The notes below the pieces were generated by a model. That model ran no database searches. It was given only the letters and a program-made list of their open reading frames with translations, and was not told the origin of the DNA. 64,000 nucleotides of DNA, from assembly GCF_030177935.1 (NCBI RefSeq), contig NZ_CP089974.1:992001-1056000 (forward strand), in the 5' to 3' direction. The position numbers were made by a program, and so were the translations under genes. Each line of letters opens with the position of its first letter. The first letter of the stretch is position 1. The DNA is from Moraxella haemolytica. GTDB taxonomy: Bacteria; Pseudomonadota; Gammaproteobacteria; Pseudomonadales; Moraxellaceae. Shown here piece after piece: positions 26,250-35,332 of this stretch.

Positions 26250-27122
26250 ATGTTAGATAATTTGCGTAGTATGGCGATTTTTGCTAGCGTGGCTCGTCAT
26301 GGGTCATTTAGCAGTGCTGCCAAGGAATTGGGCATTACCACCAGTGCGGTCAGTCAGCAGATTCGTACGCTTGAGACGGACTTGGGCGTAACGCTCATGC
26401 ATCGCTCTACTCGCAAGCTGAGTCTAAGCGAGGCAGGTGAAAGCCTGTATCATGCCGCCTTGCAGATGATGAAAGCTGCCGAGCAGGGCAAAGAAAATGT
26501 CCTACAATTAAAAGATGAAATCTCAGGCAATTTGCGTATTGCTACCTCGCCTGTCATCGCCAGCAATTACCTCATTCCTGCACTAAACTCATGGCTAAAA
26601 ACACATGAAAATCTAGCACTCAATATCATTTGTCGTGGCAATAATCTTGATATGATAGAAGACCGCATTGATTTTGCGTTATTGCTAGAAGAAAGTCCTC
26701 AAGGTGTTAGCTTGACCAAACTAAAACAGCTACTACTTGCTTCGCCAAGTTATCTAGACAAGCATTCAGCCATCAGTGTACCAAAAGACCTATCCACACA
26801 CGCTTTTATTACCAATGATGAAAGACTCTATGATAACCTAGAGTTTCAAAAAGCTCATGATAAATTTAGCATCAAAGTATCATCACGCCTCATCAGCAAC
26901 GACCAAACCGTTGCTCTAGAACTTGCCGCATCAGGCTATGGCATTGTCAAGGCAAGCGAGCTTGATGCCAAGCCATTTATTCTATCTGGTAGACTTGCTC
27001 CTGTGTTGACTGAATACTCACTACCATCACTAACTTTAAGTGCAGTATCCATCTCCAAAGAACAGTTGCCCGCCAAAGCCAAAAAGTGCCTTGAGGTTTT
27101 GTTGGATTATTTTGGTAAATAA
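26250..27122 (+). CDS. LysR-family transcriptional regulator
   Basis: A 290-residue regulator. The N-terminal winged helix-turn-helix is clear (MAIFASVARHGSFSSAAKELG, then TTSAVSQQIRTLE, then LHRSTRKLSL-like wing), followed by a periplasmic-binding-protein-like effector domain (LRIATSPVIASNYLIPAL near 95). The AAAAAGG Shine-Dalgarno five bases before the ATG at 26250 decides that start over the GTG at 26244. The usual divergently transcribed target gene is absent; dnaX lies upstream in the same direction and the lipoprotein genes downstream, so its target is unknown. Confidence 0.88.
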   Translation: MLDNLRSMAIFASVARHGSFSSAAKELGITTSAVSQQIRTLETDLGVTLMHRSTRKLSLSEAGESLYHAALQMMKAAEQGKENVLQLKDEISGNLRIATSPVIASNYLIPALNSWLKTHENLALNIICRGNNLDMIEDRIDFALLLEESPQGVSLTKLKQLLLASPSYLDKHSAISVPKDLSTHAFITNDERLYDNLEFQKAHDKFSIKVSSRLISNDQTVALELAASGYGIVKASELDAKPFILSGRLAPVLTEYSLPSLTLSAVSISKEQLPAKAKKCLEVLLDYFGK

Positions 27123-27299
27123 TTTAGTAAAATCATTGGATTGATGTGGTTATCCTATTTTTAAGGCAAATAGGCGATTGGTTTTGTGGTGATTTTGTGA
27201 TGATGGGGCTATTTTTCACAAAGATATAAAATATCTCTGATACCAAGAGAGCTTTTTAGTATAATAAAATTCATTAGTTTATAAAATAAGGAAATAATC

Positions 27300-29666
27300 A
27301 TGAAAAAATCAACCAAGCCCACCTTGAAGCTAGGTGTTGTCTTGATTGGTGCATTGATGTTAAGTGCTTGCCAAAGCACGCCTAGCACTCAGCCTAGTAG
27401 CTTAGCTAAGACCAATTGGGCATACGGTCAGATGCATGGAAATGCTTTAGAGTTATTCAGCGATGAGCAATCGCCTGCCACCATCAGTAAAAATAAGCTA
27501 ACCAATGCCCTAAAAAACCACCTACAATCAGAGCGTTTCGCCTTATCTACCATTCATTCTAGAGCCATGCCTATGGTTGGTAAAGACAGTGTCAATCATG
27601 GTGCTGATACACTAATAGCTAGCATTCTAAAGACCTACACATACCAAAATCAAAATAAATACCAGCCTGCATATCGCTCGTATGATGACTACTTGACAGA
27701 GGAAGTATTGGGTGGTTTGCGTTATGATGATGAGGTATTGGGGAGAGTTCCTGAAGGCATTACCACCCAAAGTCATGACGCTGATGATGTTAGTCGTGCA
27801 CTTATTGAGCAAGGTGCTTTTGTGCAGAGCTTGGCTTATCAGCTACAAGAAGATGTTGCTGATATCTCCTTGTCGCTTGATGACTTGATTGAAAAAGACC
27901 CTACGATTACCACCAATAACGCCGAAGTAAAACAACTGCTCGAACAGTTGGATGTCGCCATCAAAGATTTTGACACCCAAAGTCAGCCGTTGTATGGCAA
28001 AGGTGGCTATATTGCTGAAGACTTGGCATATGCCAAAAGCTGTGCAATGATGTACAACACCACCATTAGACAGGCTTTATCACCAAACCGTCAAATCCAA
28101 TCCTATGCTGATGAGCAATATGATTATTATGATTTGGTCTATAAAAATTATCATGATTGTAGCGAAGTGATTACATTAAATGCCAATCTATCGCCCAGCT
28201 TTTATATCATGCAGTCAATAACAAAAGACGATTTGGATTTTTTGGTGCAAGAAAAACAGTGCCATCTGAATAAATACCGCACCATACAGTCGTTACTGAA
28301 TTCAGGAAAGGGTCATCATAATGACGCAGAAGCATTCGCACAGGCATACATTGACAACATTAACTGTCTAGATGTTGCCTTGCATGACAGATATGATGAG
28401 TATCAGCCATCACAGATGACAACATTGCATGACGCCATTAGACATAGTGCCGAGCAATACCATCATCCAGAATCCAATACAGAACGCAGTCCACTCACTC
28501 AAATCAAGACGGCGTTTGATGATTACAAACGCATGAAACAAGAAGGCTTGGCAGACCAACCTGTCCTGTCATCCAAAAATTATGCGTTAGGTAACCTTCC
28601 GCCCATGCTTGCAGGGTTTTTGAGTATGTTTTTGGATAATAATAAACAGACTGACGGGCAAATATCAGCAAAAAACCTTTATGTTTATGACCGAAATGTC
28701 GTTACCGTACTTAGTCATCATCAACCACAAGCACGCCAAATCACAACGGTAGGCTCAATGGATTTTTATTCGCCAACGATGGAATACTCCATTCAGTTGC
28801 CCATACAGCTTGATTTTAATCAATCTAAACTAAAGGCTGATGTGTCTGCCATACTGCCAATCATTGCTACTAGGGCATCAAAGCATATGCCATCGCTTAG
28901 CGAGTTGCCAGAGCGGGAGATGACTTTTGCACTGCCCAATGATTTACATAAGCAGTTACCCATGCCTGTCATTTTTGATGCCATCAATCAAGGCATACTT
29001 GATACCATCAAAGAGTTAGATGATGAAAACTTCACGGCTGTTGATATCTCAAATGACAAATTTGCCAAAAAAATAGGGGCAACTTCTGCCATTAAGGTGC
29101 ATTTTGATCTGCATGATTTGGGCAATGCTACAGGTGTTGTCATTAAGCATATCAGTAAAGCCCTAAAAGCCCATGTAGATGCCAATACTGCCGACTACAC
29201 TGATGGTAAATCAGCTAAAATTAAGCAGGCGATTGATGATTTGGCACTCATCAATGATGGCTATCATAGCCAAGATTTGGGCAACTTAATGCAGCTCATC
29301 GAGAGCGTCTTGTCAATGAATTTGACTCAAACGAATTATTTTTATCTAGACCATCAAGGTAAGATTGTTGGTACGCAGGTTATTGAGTCGCTCAATGAGT
29401 CTTTGGAAAATGTACGCACAAAATCCATTCATCAGACACGATTTTCTAGCAAGCCATTTGCACATCCGCTAAATGATAAACTTGTCAATAGTTTTAATAC
29501 CAACAAAGAGTTTGATGGCACAAAGTGGCTTATTGATACGATTGAAGACGCTAAATTACAAAAACAGGCCAAACAAGCACGCCAATCATATGAATACACT
29601 CAAGATGGTGATTATGGCGTTGTAGAAGAGATGTCTCAAGAAGCGATGGATCAATTTGACAAATAA
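27300..29666 (+). CDS. Large lipoprotein of unknown function (first of a tandem pair)
   Basis: A 788-residue predicted lipoprotein. The signal peptide LKLGVVLIGALMLSACQS has the lipobox LSAC near residue 24. No family was recognised. The mature protein is soluble-looking and rich in His, Asp and Gln, with predicted mixed helix (residues 30-460) and a beta-rich segment around 490-620 (YSIQLPIQLDFNQSKLKAD). Several cysteines are spread through the helical half. AAGGA stands 7 bases before the ATG. The next gene starts 41 bases later and appears distantly related. An operon of envelope lipoproteins is the safest reading. Confidence 0.72.
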   Translation: MKKSTKPTLKLGVVLIGALMLSACQSTPSTQPSSLAKTNWAYGQMHGNALELFSDEQSPATISKNKLTNALKNHLQSERFALSTIHSRAMPMVGKDSVNHGADTLIASILKTYTYQNQNKYQPAYRSYDDYLTEEVLGGLRYDDEVLGRVPEGITTQSHDADDVSRALIEQGAFVQSLAYQLQEDVADISLSLDDLIEKDPTITTNNAEVKQLLEQLDVAIKDFDTQSQPLYGKGGYIAEDLAYAKSCAMMYNTTIRQALSPNRQIQSYADEQYDYYDLVYKNYHDCSEVITLNANLSPSFYIMQSITKDDLDFLVQEKQCHLNKYRTIQSLLNSGKGHHNDAEAFAQAYIDNINCLDVALHDRYDEYQPSQMTTLHDAIRHSAEQYHHPESNTERSPLTQIKTAFDDYKRMKQEGLADQPVLSSKNYALGNLPPMLAGFLSMFLDNNKQTDGQISAKNLYVYDRNVVTVLSHHQPQARQITTVGSMDFYSPTMEYSIQLPIQLDFNQSKLKADVSAILPIIATRASKHMPSLSELPEREMTFALPNDLHKQLPMPVIFDAINQGILDTIKELDDENFTAVDISNDKFAKKIGATSAIKVHFDLHDLGNATGVVIKHISKALKAHVDANTADYTDGKSAKIKQAIDDLALINDGYHSQDLGNLMQLIESVLSMNLTQTNYFYLDHQGKIVGTQVIESLNESLENVRTKSIHQTRFSSKPFAHPLNDKLVNSFNTNKEFDGTKWLIDTIEDAKLQKQAKQARQSYEYTQDGDYGVVEEMSQEAMDQFDK

Positions 29667-29707
29667 AAAATAGCATGGTTAATATTATAAAACATCAAGG
29701 ATAAGTC

Positions 29708-31384
29708 ATGAAAAACAACCACTCATTTCAATCAGCAAAACTAGGCTCGTTGGTTCTGATGCTTAGCATGGCATTGACAGGCTGTGCTACGACGACCCAA
29801 CAAAAGACGCATAGCACCCAAAGCATGAATAATCCCAAACAAATCCTATCTGATGCGGTGCAATCACAGCTACGATCATCGTTTGGCTACCAAACCACAA
29901 TTAGCGTATCACTACCGCATGATGATATGGGAAAGGCAGATGCCATTGAAATTTGTCAGCGGCAACATGATACCGCCTATATTGCGTTACTAAAATCTGC
30001 CAAAGATGATGAGTTACGCATCGCAAATGATGGTAATGTCATCAAAGAAGCCTATTTGTCTTGTCTTAATGACAATATGAGCGTCAATCACTATCAGCGT
30101 TTTGATTTTGAAAATTTTTATAAACAAAATCAATCACTTGAAACATCAGAACTTGAACAAAAATTCATCGCAGAAGTACAAGAACACGCCATGGGTCAGC
30201 AAGAAATGCTGACTGGGGTGGTTATTGCTAGCGAACCAGACCCTTTAGCCATTAAAAAATCCCAACTGCTTAATGAGTACCTAATCAAGCCTACCAAGAT
30301 TACCATTACAGGCAACTATCAGCCCTTATCTGGGGTCATCACCGCCATTCCAGAAGCTCGTTATGACGCTAAAAATCTTACCCTTGCCGTTAGTCAGCCG
30401 ATTTATATTGACATAAAGAACGGTGTGGTTTATCTATGGGCGGATAATATCGCCTTAATTCAAAGCCTAGCATTAGATAAACAGCTTGGTGATCAGTGGA
30501 AAGATAAGTGGCTTGCCATTCCGTTAAATGATGGTAGTCTCCCCAAGACCTTTACTCAAGATTTTATTAAATCTTATTTAAAGGCAACCAAAGAAAGTTA
30601 TTTGGCACTTGATGCGACGCAGATGAGACAAGTGAACGCCCAAACTGTGCTTGATTTACCGAATTTTACTAAAAATTTAGATGATCATACCAAAAATCTC
30701 ATCAAAAACAGCAAAACCATCATTCAAAATGCTCCTGATAACAAAGGGTTGGCGTACAGTCGCTATGTTTTTGCTGATACTTTATATAATGAGCTGATCG
30801 CCAAATACCCACAGCTTGACAATCATGCAGGTGATCATGAATATGAAATCATTGATGGTGAGAGCCATGTTAATATCAGTACGCAAACTCAGCAGGCACA
30901 AGAGTCATCGCAAGAGATTCAAACAAAAAAAATTAATAGCCAAAAATTTGTCACATTGATTGTCAATATCTTAAAATCTCAAATCAATCATTACTATCAT
31001 GTCAAGCTACCCAATCAAGATGACTACACCAAAGAGCCACCGGTGTGGCACTATGGTATTGACAATGGCAAAATCAGTTGGATACACAACCGCAAACAGT
31101 TTGGACTGGTTAATCAAATTCAACAGCTCACTAAAGCTTCGATGAGTGATAAGCCCATCTTTATTGACACATTGACGCTCATAGAGTCAGGGGTTAAATA
31201 CAACTTTGACCGCCTGCCAAATCATGCACGCACCCCAAACACTGCCAATAGCATTGATGTGCTTGCCTATGCCAATGAATTTGTTGAAAACTTTACAAGC
31301 AACAACCCTTATCTACCCATCATGCATAATGGCTGGATTGAGACTCCAACACAAACAGATGATACAGAAAATGCAACGCCGTAA
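29708..31384 (+). CDS. Large lipoprotein of unknown function (second of the tandem pair)
   Basis: A 558-residue predicted lipoprotein with lipobox ALTGC near residue 26 and an AAGGA Shine-Dalgarno. No domain was recognised. The central region (LTLAVSQPIYIDIKNGVVYL, then WLAIPLNDGSLPKTF) parallels the first gene's central region in order and spacing. The later VWHYGIDNGKISWIHN parallels its NYFYLDHQGKIVGTQV. I infer that the two are diverged paralogues. A small basic ORF begins one base after the stop. Confidence 0.72.
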   Translation: MKNNHSFQSAKLGSLVLMLSMALTGCATTTQQKTHSTQSMNNPKQILSDAVQSQLRSSFGYQTTISVSLPHDDMGKADAIEICQRQHDTAYIALLKSAKDDELRIANDGNVIKEAYLSCLNDNMSVNHYQRFDFENFYKQNQSLETSELEQKFIAEVQEHAMGQQEMLTGVVIASEPDPLAIKKSQLLNEYLIKPTKITITGNYQPLSGVITAIPEARYDAKNLTLAVSQPIYIDIKNGVVYLWADNIALIQSLALDKQLGDQWKDKWLAIPLNDGSLPKTFTQDFIKSYLKATKESYLALDATQMRQVNAQTVLDLPNFTKNLDDHTKNLIKNSKTIIQNAPDNKGLAYSRYVFADTLYNELIAKYPQLDNHAGDHEYEIIDGESHVNISTQTQQAQESSQEIQTKKINSQKFVTLIVNILKSQINHYYHVKLPNQDDYTKEPPVWHYGIDNGKISWIHNRKQFGLVNQIQQLTKASMSDKPIFIDTLTLIESGVKYNFDRLPNHARTPNTANSIDVLAYANEFVENFTSNNPYLPIMHNGWIETPTQTDDTENATP

Positions 31385-31385
31385 T

Positions 31386-31586
31386 ATGACAAAACGACTT
31401 AGAGTCAGACGCAAGTTGCGTCCTGCTAAATTGCAAACCCATCGCTTGCGTCATGCCACAAGTCAAAAACAGCTTGCTATCAAACGCCGTTGCCGTCTGT
31501 GGCGATTTGTTTGTACTAAGGTAATGTTGTCATTAAGGGTGCAAGCTATAGAGAATAAATCCAAAACAACAAACAAAGAACCATAA
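31386..31586 (+). CDS. Possible small, very basic protein
   Basis: A 66-codon ORF starting MTKRLRVRRKLRPAKLQTHR, strongly Arg/Lys-rich, beginning one base after the preceding stop (TAATATG). Its last codons and stop lie inside the 26-bp terminator stem. There is no Shine-Dalgarno of its own, so it would depend on translational coupling. It could be a chance ORF; no homologue was recognised. Confidence 0.25.
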   Translation: MTKRLRVRRKLRPAKLQTHRLRHATSQKQLAIKRRCRLWRFVCTKVMLSLRVQAIENKSKTTNKEP

Positions 31587-31628
31587 AAAAAGGGTGGATA
31601 TTCACCCTTTTTTTATGGTTCTTTGTTT
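31571..31628. terminator. Perfect 26-bp bidirectional terminator hairpin
   Basis: Arms 31571-31596 and 31603-31628 are exact reverse complements around a 6-base loop (GATATT). The core is AAAAAAAGGGTG / CACCCTTTTTTT. It lies between convergent transcripts (lipoprotein pair and accC) and can serve both. Confidence 0.85.
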
Positions 31629-31648
31629 AATATTCTAGAAACTTTGAA

Positions 31649-33001
31649 TCACTTGGTTTGTTTTGGAGCAAGTAGATGATTTTCTAGATAATGGATATTT
31701 TGTGCTTCATTGACGAATGCTTCATCTTGCAAAATCACATCACGATGTAAAGGTACATTTGTCTTGATGCCTTCAATGATTAGCTCATCTAATGCGTGCA
31801 ATGTCTTAGCGATGGCTTGACTTCGTGTCTGAGCATGGCAGATGAGCTTACCAATCAAAGAATCATAATAACTTGGAATATTATATCCTTGATATAAATG
31901 CGAATCAAAACGCACGCCTGAACCACTTGGGGTAAAGAGATTTTCTATCTTACCAGGGCAGGGCATGAAAGTTGATGGGTCTTCTGCATTGATACGGCAT
32001 TCAATGGCGTGCCCACGAATGGTAATTTCATCTTGATGATAAGACAAACCATAACCTGCAGCGATTTTTAACTGCTCAACCACAATGTCAATACCTGTAA
32101 TCATCTCAGTAACAGGATGCTCTACTTGCACACGAGTGTTCATCTCAATAAAGAAAAACTGGTCATCTTCATATAAGAATTCAAAAGTGCCTGCACCACG
32201 ATACTTAATTTGTTCGCAAGCACGCACACACGCATCTAAAATGGGTTGCCTAATGTCGTTAGGAATGTCTGGGGCAGGGGCTTCTTCTAGAACTTTTTGA
32301 TGACGGCGTTGCAATGAACAATCACGATCAAACAGATGTAAGGCATTGCCATTGCCGTCCCCCAAAACCTGCACCTCAACATGGCGTGGGTTTTTTAAGA
32401 ATCTCTCCATGTACACCGTGTCATCACCAAAAGCACTTTCCGCTTCGGCTTTGGCAGCTTGCACTTGGTTGATGAGTTCCTCAAACCTTTCTACCACACG
32501 CATACCACGACCGCCACCGCCAGCTGCTGCTTTGACAATGAGTGGAAAACCGATGTTTTTGGCTTGTTCTTCGGCATTGTGCAGAGTAATCGCCCCAACA
32601 GAGCCTGGTACTGTTGGTACACCTGCTTTTTTCATGGCATTGATGGCGGAAACTTTATTGCCCATTAGGCGGATGTGGTCAGCATGAGGACCTACAAAGG
32701 TTAAGCCTGCTTCTTCAACTTTTTCAGCAAATTCAGCGTTCTCGGATAAAAACCCATAGCCAGGATGAATGGCGTCAGCACCTGTAACCTCAGCTGCAGA
32801 GAGTAGGGCGTTCATGTCTAGGTAGCTTTGTGATGATGGAGCATTACCAATACAGACCGCCTCATCAACGAAACGCAAGTGCATCAAATCCTTATCAGCG
32901 GTAGAATATACGCCGACAGTTGAGATGCCAAGCTGCTTACACGCACGCACGATACGCAGGGCAATCTCGCCACGGTTTGCAATCAATAATTTTTTAATCA
33001 T
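31649..33001 (-). CDS. accC: Biotin carboxylase subunit of acetyl-CoA carboxylase
   Basis: A 450-residue ATP-grasp enzyme that carboxylates the biotin on AccB in the first step of fatty-acid synthesis. It starts [21 protein letters not shown]. The glycine-rich ATP loop [14 protein letters not shown] lies near 160-173, and the catalytic region [16 protein letters not shown] near 286-301, with RINAEDP near 338. The length is the same as in E. coli (449). It sits 7 bases downstream of accB in the standard accBC operon. Confidence 0.97.
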   Translation of the reverse strand: MIKKLLIANRGEIALRIVRACKQLGISTVGVYSTADKDLMHLRFVDEAVCIGNAPSSQSYLDMNALLSAAEVTGADAIHPGYGFLSENAEFAEKVEEAGLTFVGPHADHIRLMGNKVSAINAMKKAGVPTVPGSVGAITLHNAEEQAKNIGFPLIVKAAAGGGGRGMRVVERFEELINQVQAAKAEAESAFGDDTVYMERFLKNPRHVEVQVLGDGNGNALHLFDRDCSLQRRHQKVLEEAPAPDIPNDIRQPILDACVRACEQIKYRGAGTFEFLYEDDQFFFIEMNTRVQVEHPVTEMITGIDIVVEQLKIAAGYGLSYHQDEITIRGHAIECRINAEDPSTFMPCPGKIENLFTPSGSGVRFDSHLYQGYNIPSYYDSLIGKLICHAQTRSQAIAKTLHALDELIIEGIKTNVPLHRDVILQDEAFVNEAQNIHYLENHLLAPKQTK

Positions 33002-33008
33002 CGCTCAC

Positions 33009-33431
33009 CTACGCTTTATAGCGAATAACAGGCTGACCAAATTGCACCACATCAGCATTATTGACCAAGATGTCTTCGATGATACCGCTTTGGGTGGCTT
33101 CTAGCGGATTCATGATTTTCATTGCTTCAATGATGCCAAGCTGATCGCCTGCTTGTACTTTTTGACCAACTTTAACGAACGGTGGGTCATTTGGGCTTGG
33201 TGCAGAGTAGAATACACCCACCATTGGCGAGGTCTCAACTTTGCCGCTTGGGGCTTTTGGAGTGGCAGATACTGCTGTGGTGGCAGGAGCGACCACAGGG
33301 CTAGCGGCGATGGTCTGAACAGCTACATTACGCGTTAAATTGACATAATTGTCATCATGACCATACTCAAGATTGACCAAATCTTTTTCTTCCATTAAAT
33401 CAATAAGCTCACGAATCTTTTTGATGTCCAT
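33009..33431 (-). CDS. accB: Biotin carboxyl carrier protein AccB
   Basis: A 140-residue carrier. The start at 33431 (MDIKKIRELIDLMEEKDL) matches the E. coli N-terminus, and an AAAAAGG Shine-Dalgarno is at the right distance; the ATG two codons upstream (33437) is too close to it. A proline/alanine-rich linker (residues about 40-60) joins to the biotinyl domain, with the biotinylated lysine in IIEAMKIMN near residue 107. It is transcribed just before accC. Confidence 0.96.
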   Translation of the reverse strand: MDIKKIRELIDLMEEKDLVNLEYGHDDNYVNLTRNVAVQTIAASPVVAPATTAVSATPKAPSGKVETSPMVGVFYSAPSPNDPPFVKVGQKVQAGDQLGIIEAMKIMNPLEATQSGIIEDILVNNADVVQFGQPVIRYKA

Positions 33432-33698
33432 AGCCATCACCTTTTTAATTACAGTTAAAATAGAATAAATAATATCTGTTTATTGTAACAAATTTTTTCA
33501 AAAACACCTAGTCAAAAACTCAAGGTGAAATCATTTAATTTTGAATAAATTGCCAATAATCAGACAAAACACACGCATAAAGCAGATGGATATAGTGTAC
33601 ATTCGTTTTATTTTATTGCAAGTGTTTTTTGTATATTTTTTGCCAATTCATCTAAAAACCTGATGACTTTTATCCAAAATCGTGTTTTTGACAGCCCA

Positions 33699-34313
33699 CT
33701 ACCAAGTTGGTATGGCCTTTTTATCTAGCCAGCTTGGTTGCACCCATTTTGGTGAATCATAAAATTTAAACTTTGCCATCTTATTGAGTAGTTCAATTGG
33801 GTCATCAGAGATACAAAGCAGTGCCATGCTCTGTTGTGGCATGAACCCTTCATCAGCACATTTTTGCAAAGTATTTAACAGCGGGTCAAAAAATCCATTT
33901 GTATTTAGTATGCCAACTGGCTTGGCGTGCTGTTTTAATTGTAGCAAAGACAGTACTTCATACAGCTCTTCTAGCGTACCAATGCCACCAGCCATCGCAA
34001 TAAATCCATCAGCAAGCTCAATCATCTTGCATTTGCGAGTCGCCATATCTGCTGTCTCAATCAGTGTGGTCAGACCCAGATGAGCGACTTCTTTTTGTTT
34101 TAAAAAGGTAGGGATAACACCTGTCGCCATACCACCACTTTCTAGCACGCTATCAGCAATCGTACCCATCAACCCAACATTGCCACCACCATAAACCAAC
34201 TGAATGTCGTTATCGGCAAGTGTTTTACCCATCAGTTTGGCGGCTTCATAATACTTAGGCGTATTACCAAAGTTAGAACCACAATATACCGCAATGCTCT
34301 TTAAGCTATTCAT
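33699..34313 (-). CDS. LOG-family protein (TIGR00730-type nucleotide phosphoribohydrolase)
   Basis: A 204-residue Rossmann-fold protein of the LOG family, which cleaves nucleoside 5'-monophosphates (first described for cytokinin activation). It shows IAVYCGSNFGNTP at the start, QLVYGGGNVGLMG near 40, the catalytic-region MATRKCKMIELAD near 93, and AGGIGTLEELYE near 110. The last is usually PGGxGTxxE; here the proline is alanine, a mild variation. The physiological substrate is not predictable. It lies 34 bases downstream of the EamA transporter gene on the same strand. Confidence 0.87.
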   Translation of the reverse strand: MNSLKSIAVYCGSNFGNTPKYYEAAKLMGKTLADNDIQLVYGGGNVGLMGTIADSVLESGGMATGVIPTFLKQKEVAHLGLTTLIETADMATRKCKMIELADGFIAMAGGIGTLEELYEVLSLLQLKQHAKPVGILNTNGFFDPLLNTLQKCADEGFMPQQSMALLCISDDPIELLNKMAKFKFYDSPKWVQPSWLDKKAIPTW

Positions 34314-34347
34314 AATCTCTCCTAATCAGTCAAAAATAAACAATCAA

Positions 34348-35256
34348 TCAACGCTTTAGCCACTGCCACGGCTGTACTGTACCAAGCCCCATACCAATGA
34401 GTCCAAGCACCATCACAGGGTTTAGTGCCTCATTGAGCAGTGGTACAGCAAGTAGGGCGGAAATGAACGGAGCAAGCGATGACAGACCGCCTGCCGAGAA
34501 TGCTCCAAGCCTTGCTACCGCCATCGCATAGGTTAAGGTAGCAACAATCATCACCAATACGCTATGAAAGACCCCTTGGATTACCAAATGAGTTAGGCTA
34601 GCATTAGGAGATGAAAAACCAATAAACAACCCATAAATTGGCAGATATACCACTGCCGACCAAAACACCGTACTACACATGGTTTGCCATGGTGTGAATT
34701 GCCATTCTTTTAATAAAATACCAAAACCCGACCAACAAAAAGCACAAGTAATAAAAATCACATCGCCCACATTAAAATGATATGCCCCTGATAGTATCAT
34801 CGCACTCATCATAAATAATGTGGCAATGATGATGGCGAGAGCGATTTTGGTATTTACATCAGGCTTCACCCCAAAAAATATTGCCAACAGCAAAGTGGTA
34901 GCAACAGGTATCATGCCATTTAAAAAAACCGCTCCGTGTACGACAGGTGCTAGAGTAAATGCCGTATAAACCAAACTACTATAACCCACACCCCCTAGCA
35001 TGGCAAGCACAAAGGCACGCCAAGTAAACAAAAAATCCCATCGCTTCATGCCCCATACCACTGGCAATAAAATCACGCCAGCAAAGGCAAACCGCATGGC
35101 AATCACATCCCATACTGATACCTGCCAATGGACATTCACTCGGGCAAACAGACTAAACCCTCCCCAAATACACATTGTAAAAAACACCAGTAAATACCCT
35201 TGTGTTTTTAAGGATAATTTGCCAAAAAAATCTTGAATGAATGTCATGTTAGCCAA
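34348..35256 (-). CDS. EamA/DMT-superfamily transporter
   Basis: A 302-residue inner-membrane protein with about ten hydrophobic helices in two EamA repeats (first helix YLLVFFTMCIWGGFSLFARV, FAGVILLPVVW later). DMT proteins export small metabolites such as amino acids; the substrate here is unknown. The start at 35256 (MANMTF) has a second Met three codons inside. It precedes the LOG gene. Confidence 0.82.
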   Translation of the reverse strand: MANMTFIQDFFGKLSLKTQGYLLVFFTMCIWGGFSLFARVNVHWQVSVWDVIAMRFAFAGVILLPVVWGMKRWDFLFTWRAFVLAMLGGVGYSSLVYTAFTLAPVVHGAVFLNGMIPVATTLLLAIFFGVKPDVNTKIALAIIIATLFMMSAMILSGAYHFNVGDVIFITCAFCWSGFGILLKEWQFTPWQTMCSTVFWSAVVYLPIYGLFIGFSSPNASLTHLVIQGVFHSVLVMIVATLTYAMAVARLGAFSAGGLSSLAPFISALLAVPLLNEALNPVMVLGLIGMGLGTVQPWQWLKR

Positions 35257-35291
35257 TCTTATGTTTGGTGGTTGGGTTTTATTATATCAAA

Positions 35292-35327
35292 AACAACAAT
35301 CCCCAAAACAGTTTGGGGATTGTTGTT
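35292..35327. terminator. secF terminator hairpin
   Basis: A 16-bp perfect stem (AACAACAATCCCCAAA and its complement) with a 4-base loop, five bases beyond the secF stop. On the minus strand it is followed by a short T run. Confidence 0.75.
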
Positions 35328-35332
35328 GTCCA

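Noticed and set aside
31206-31385. N-terminal part of the 126-codon ORF overlapping the second lipoprotein
   Set aside because: It is a frame shadow of the lipoprotein gene; only the part after 31386 is outside it.
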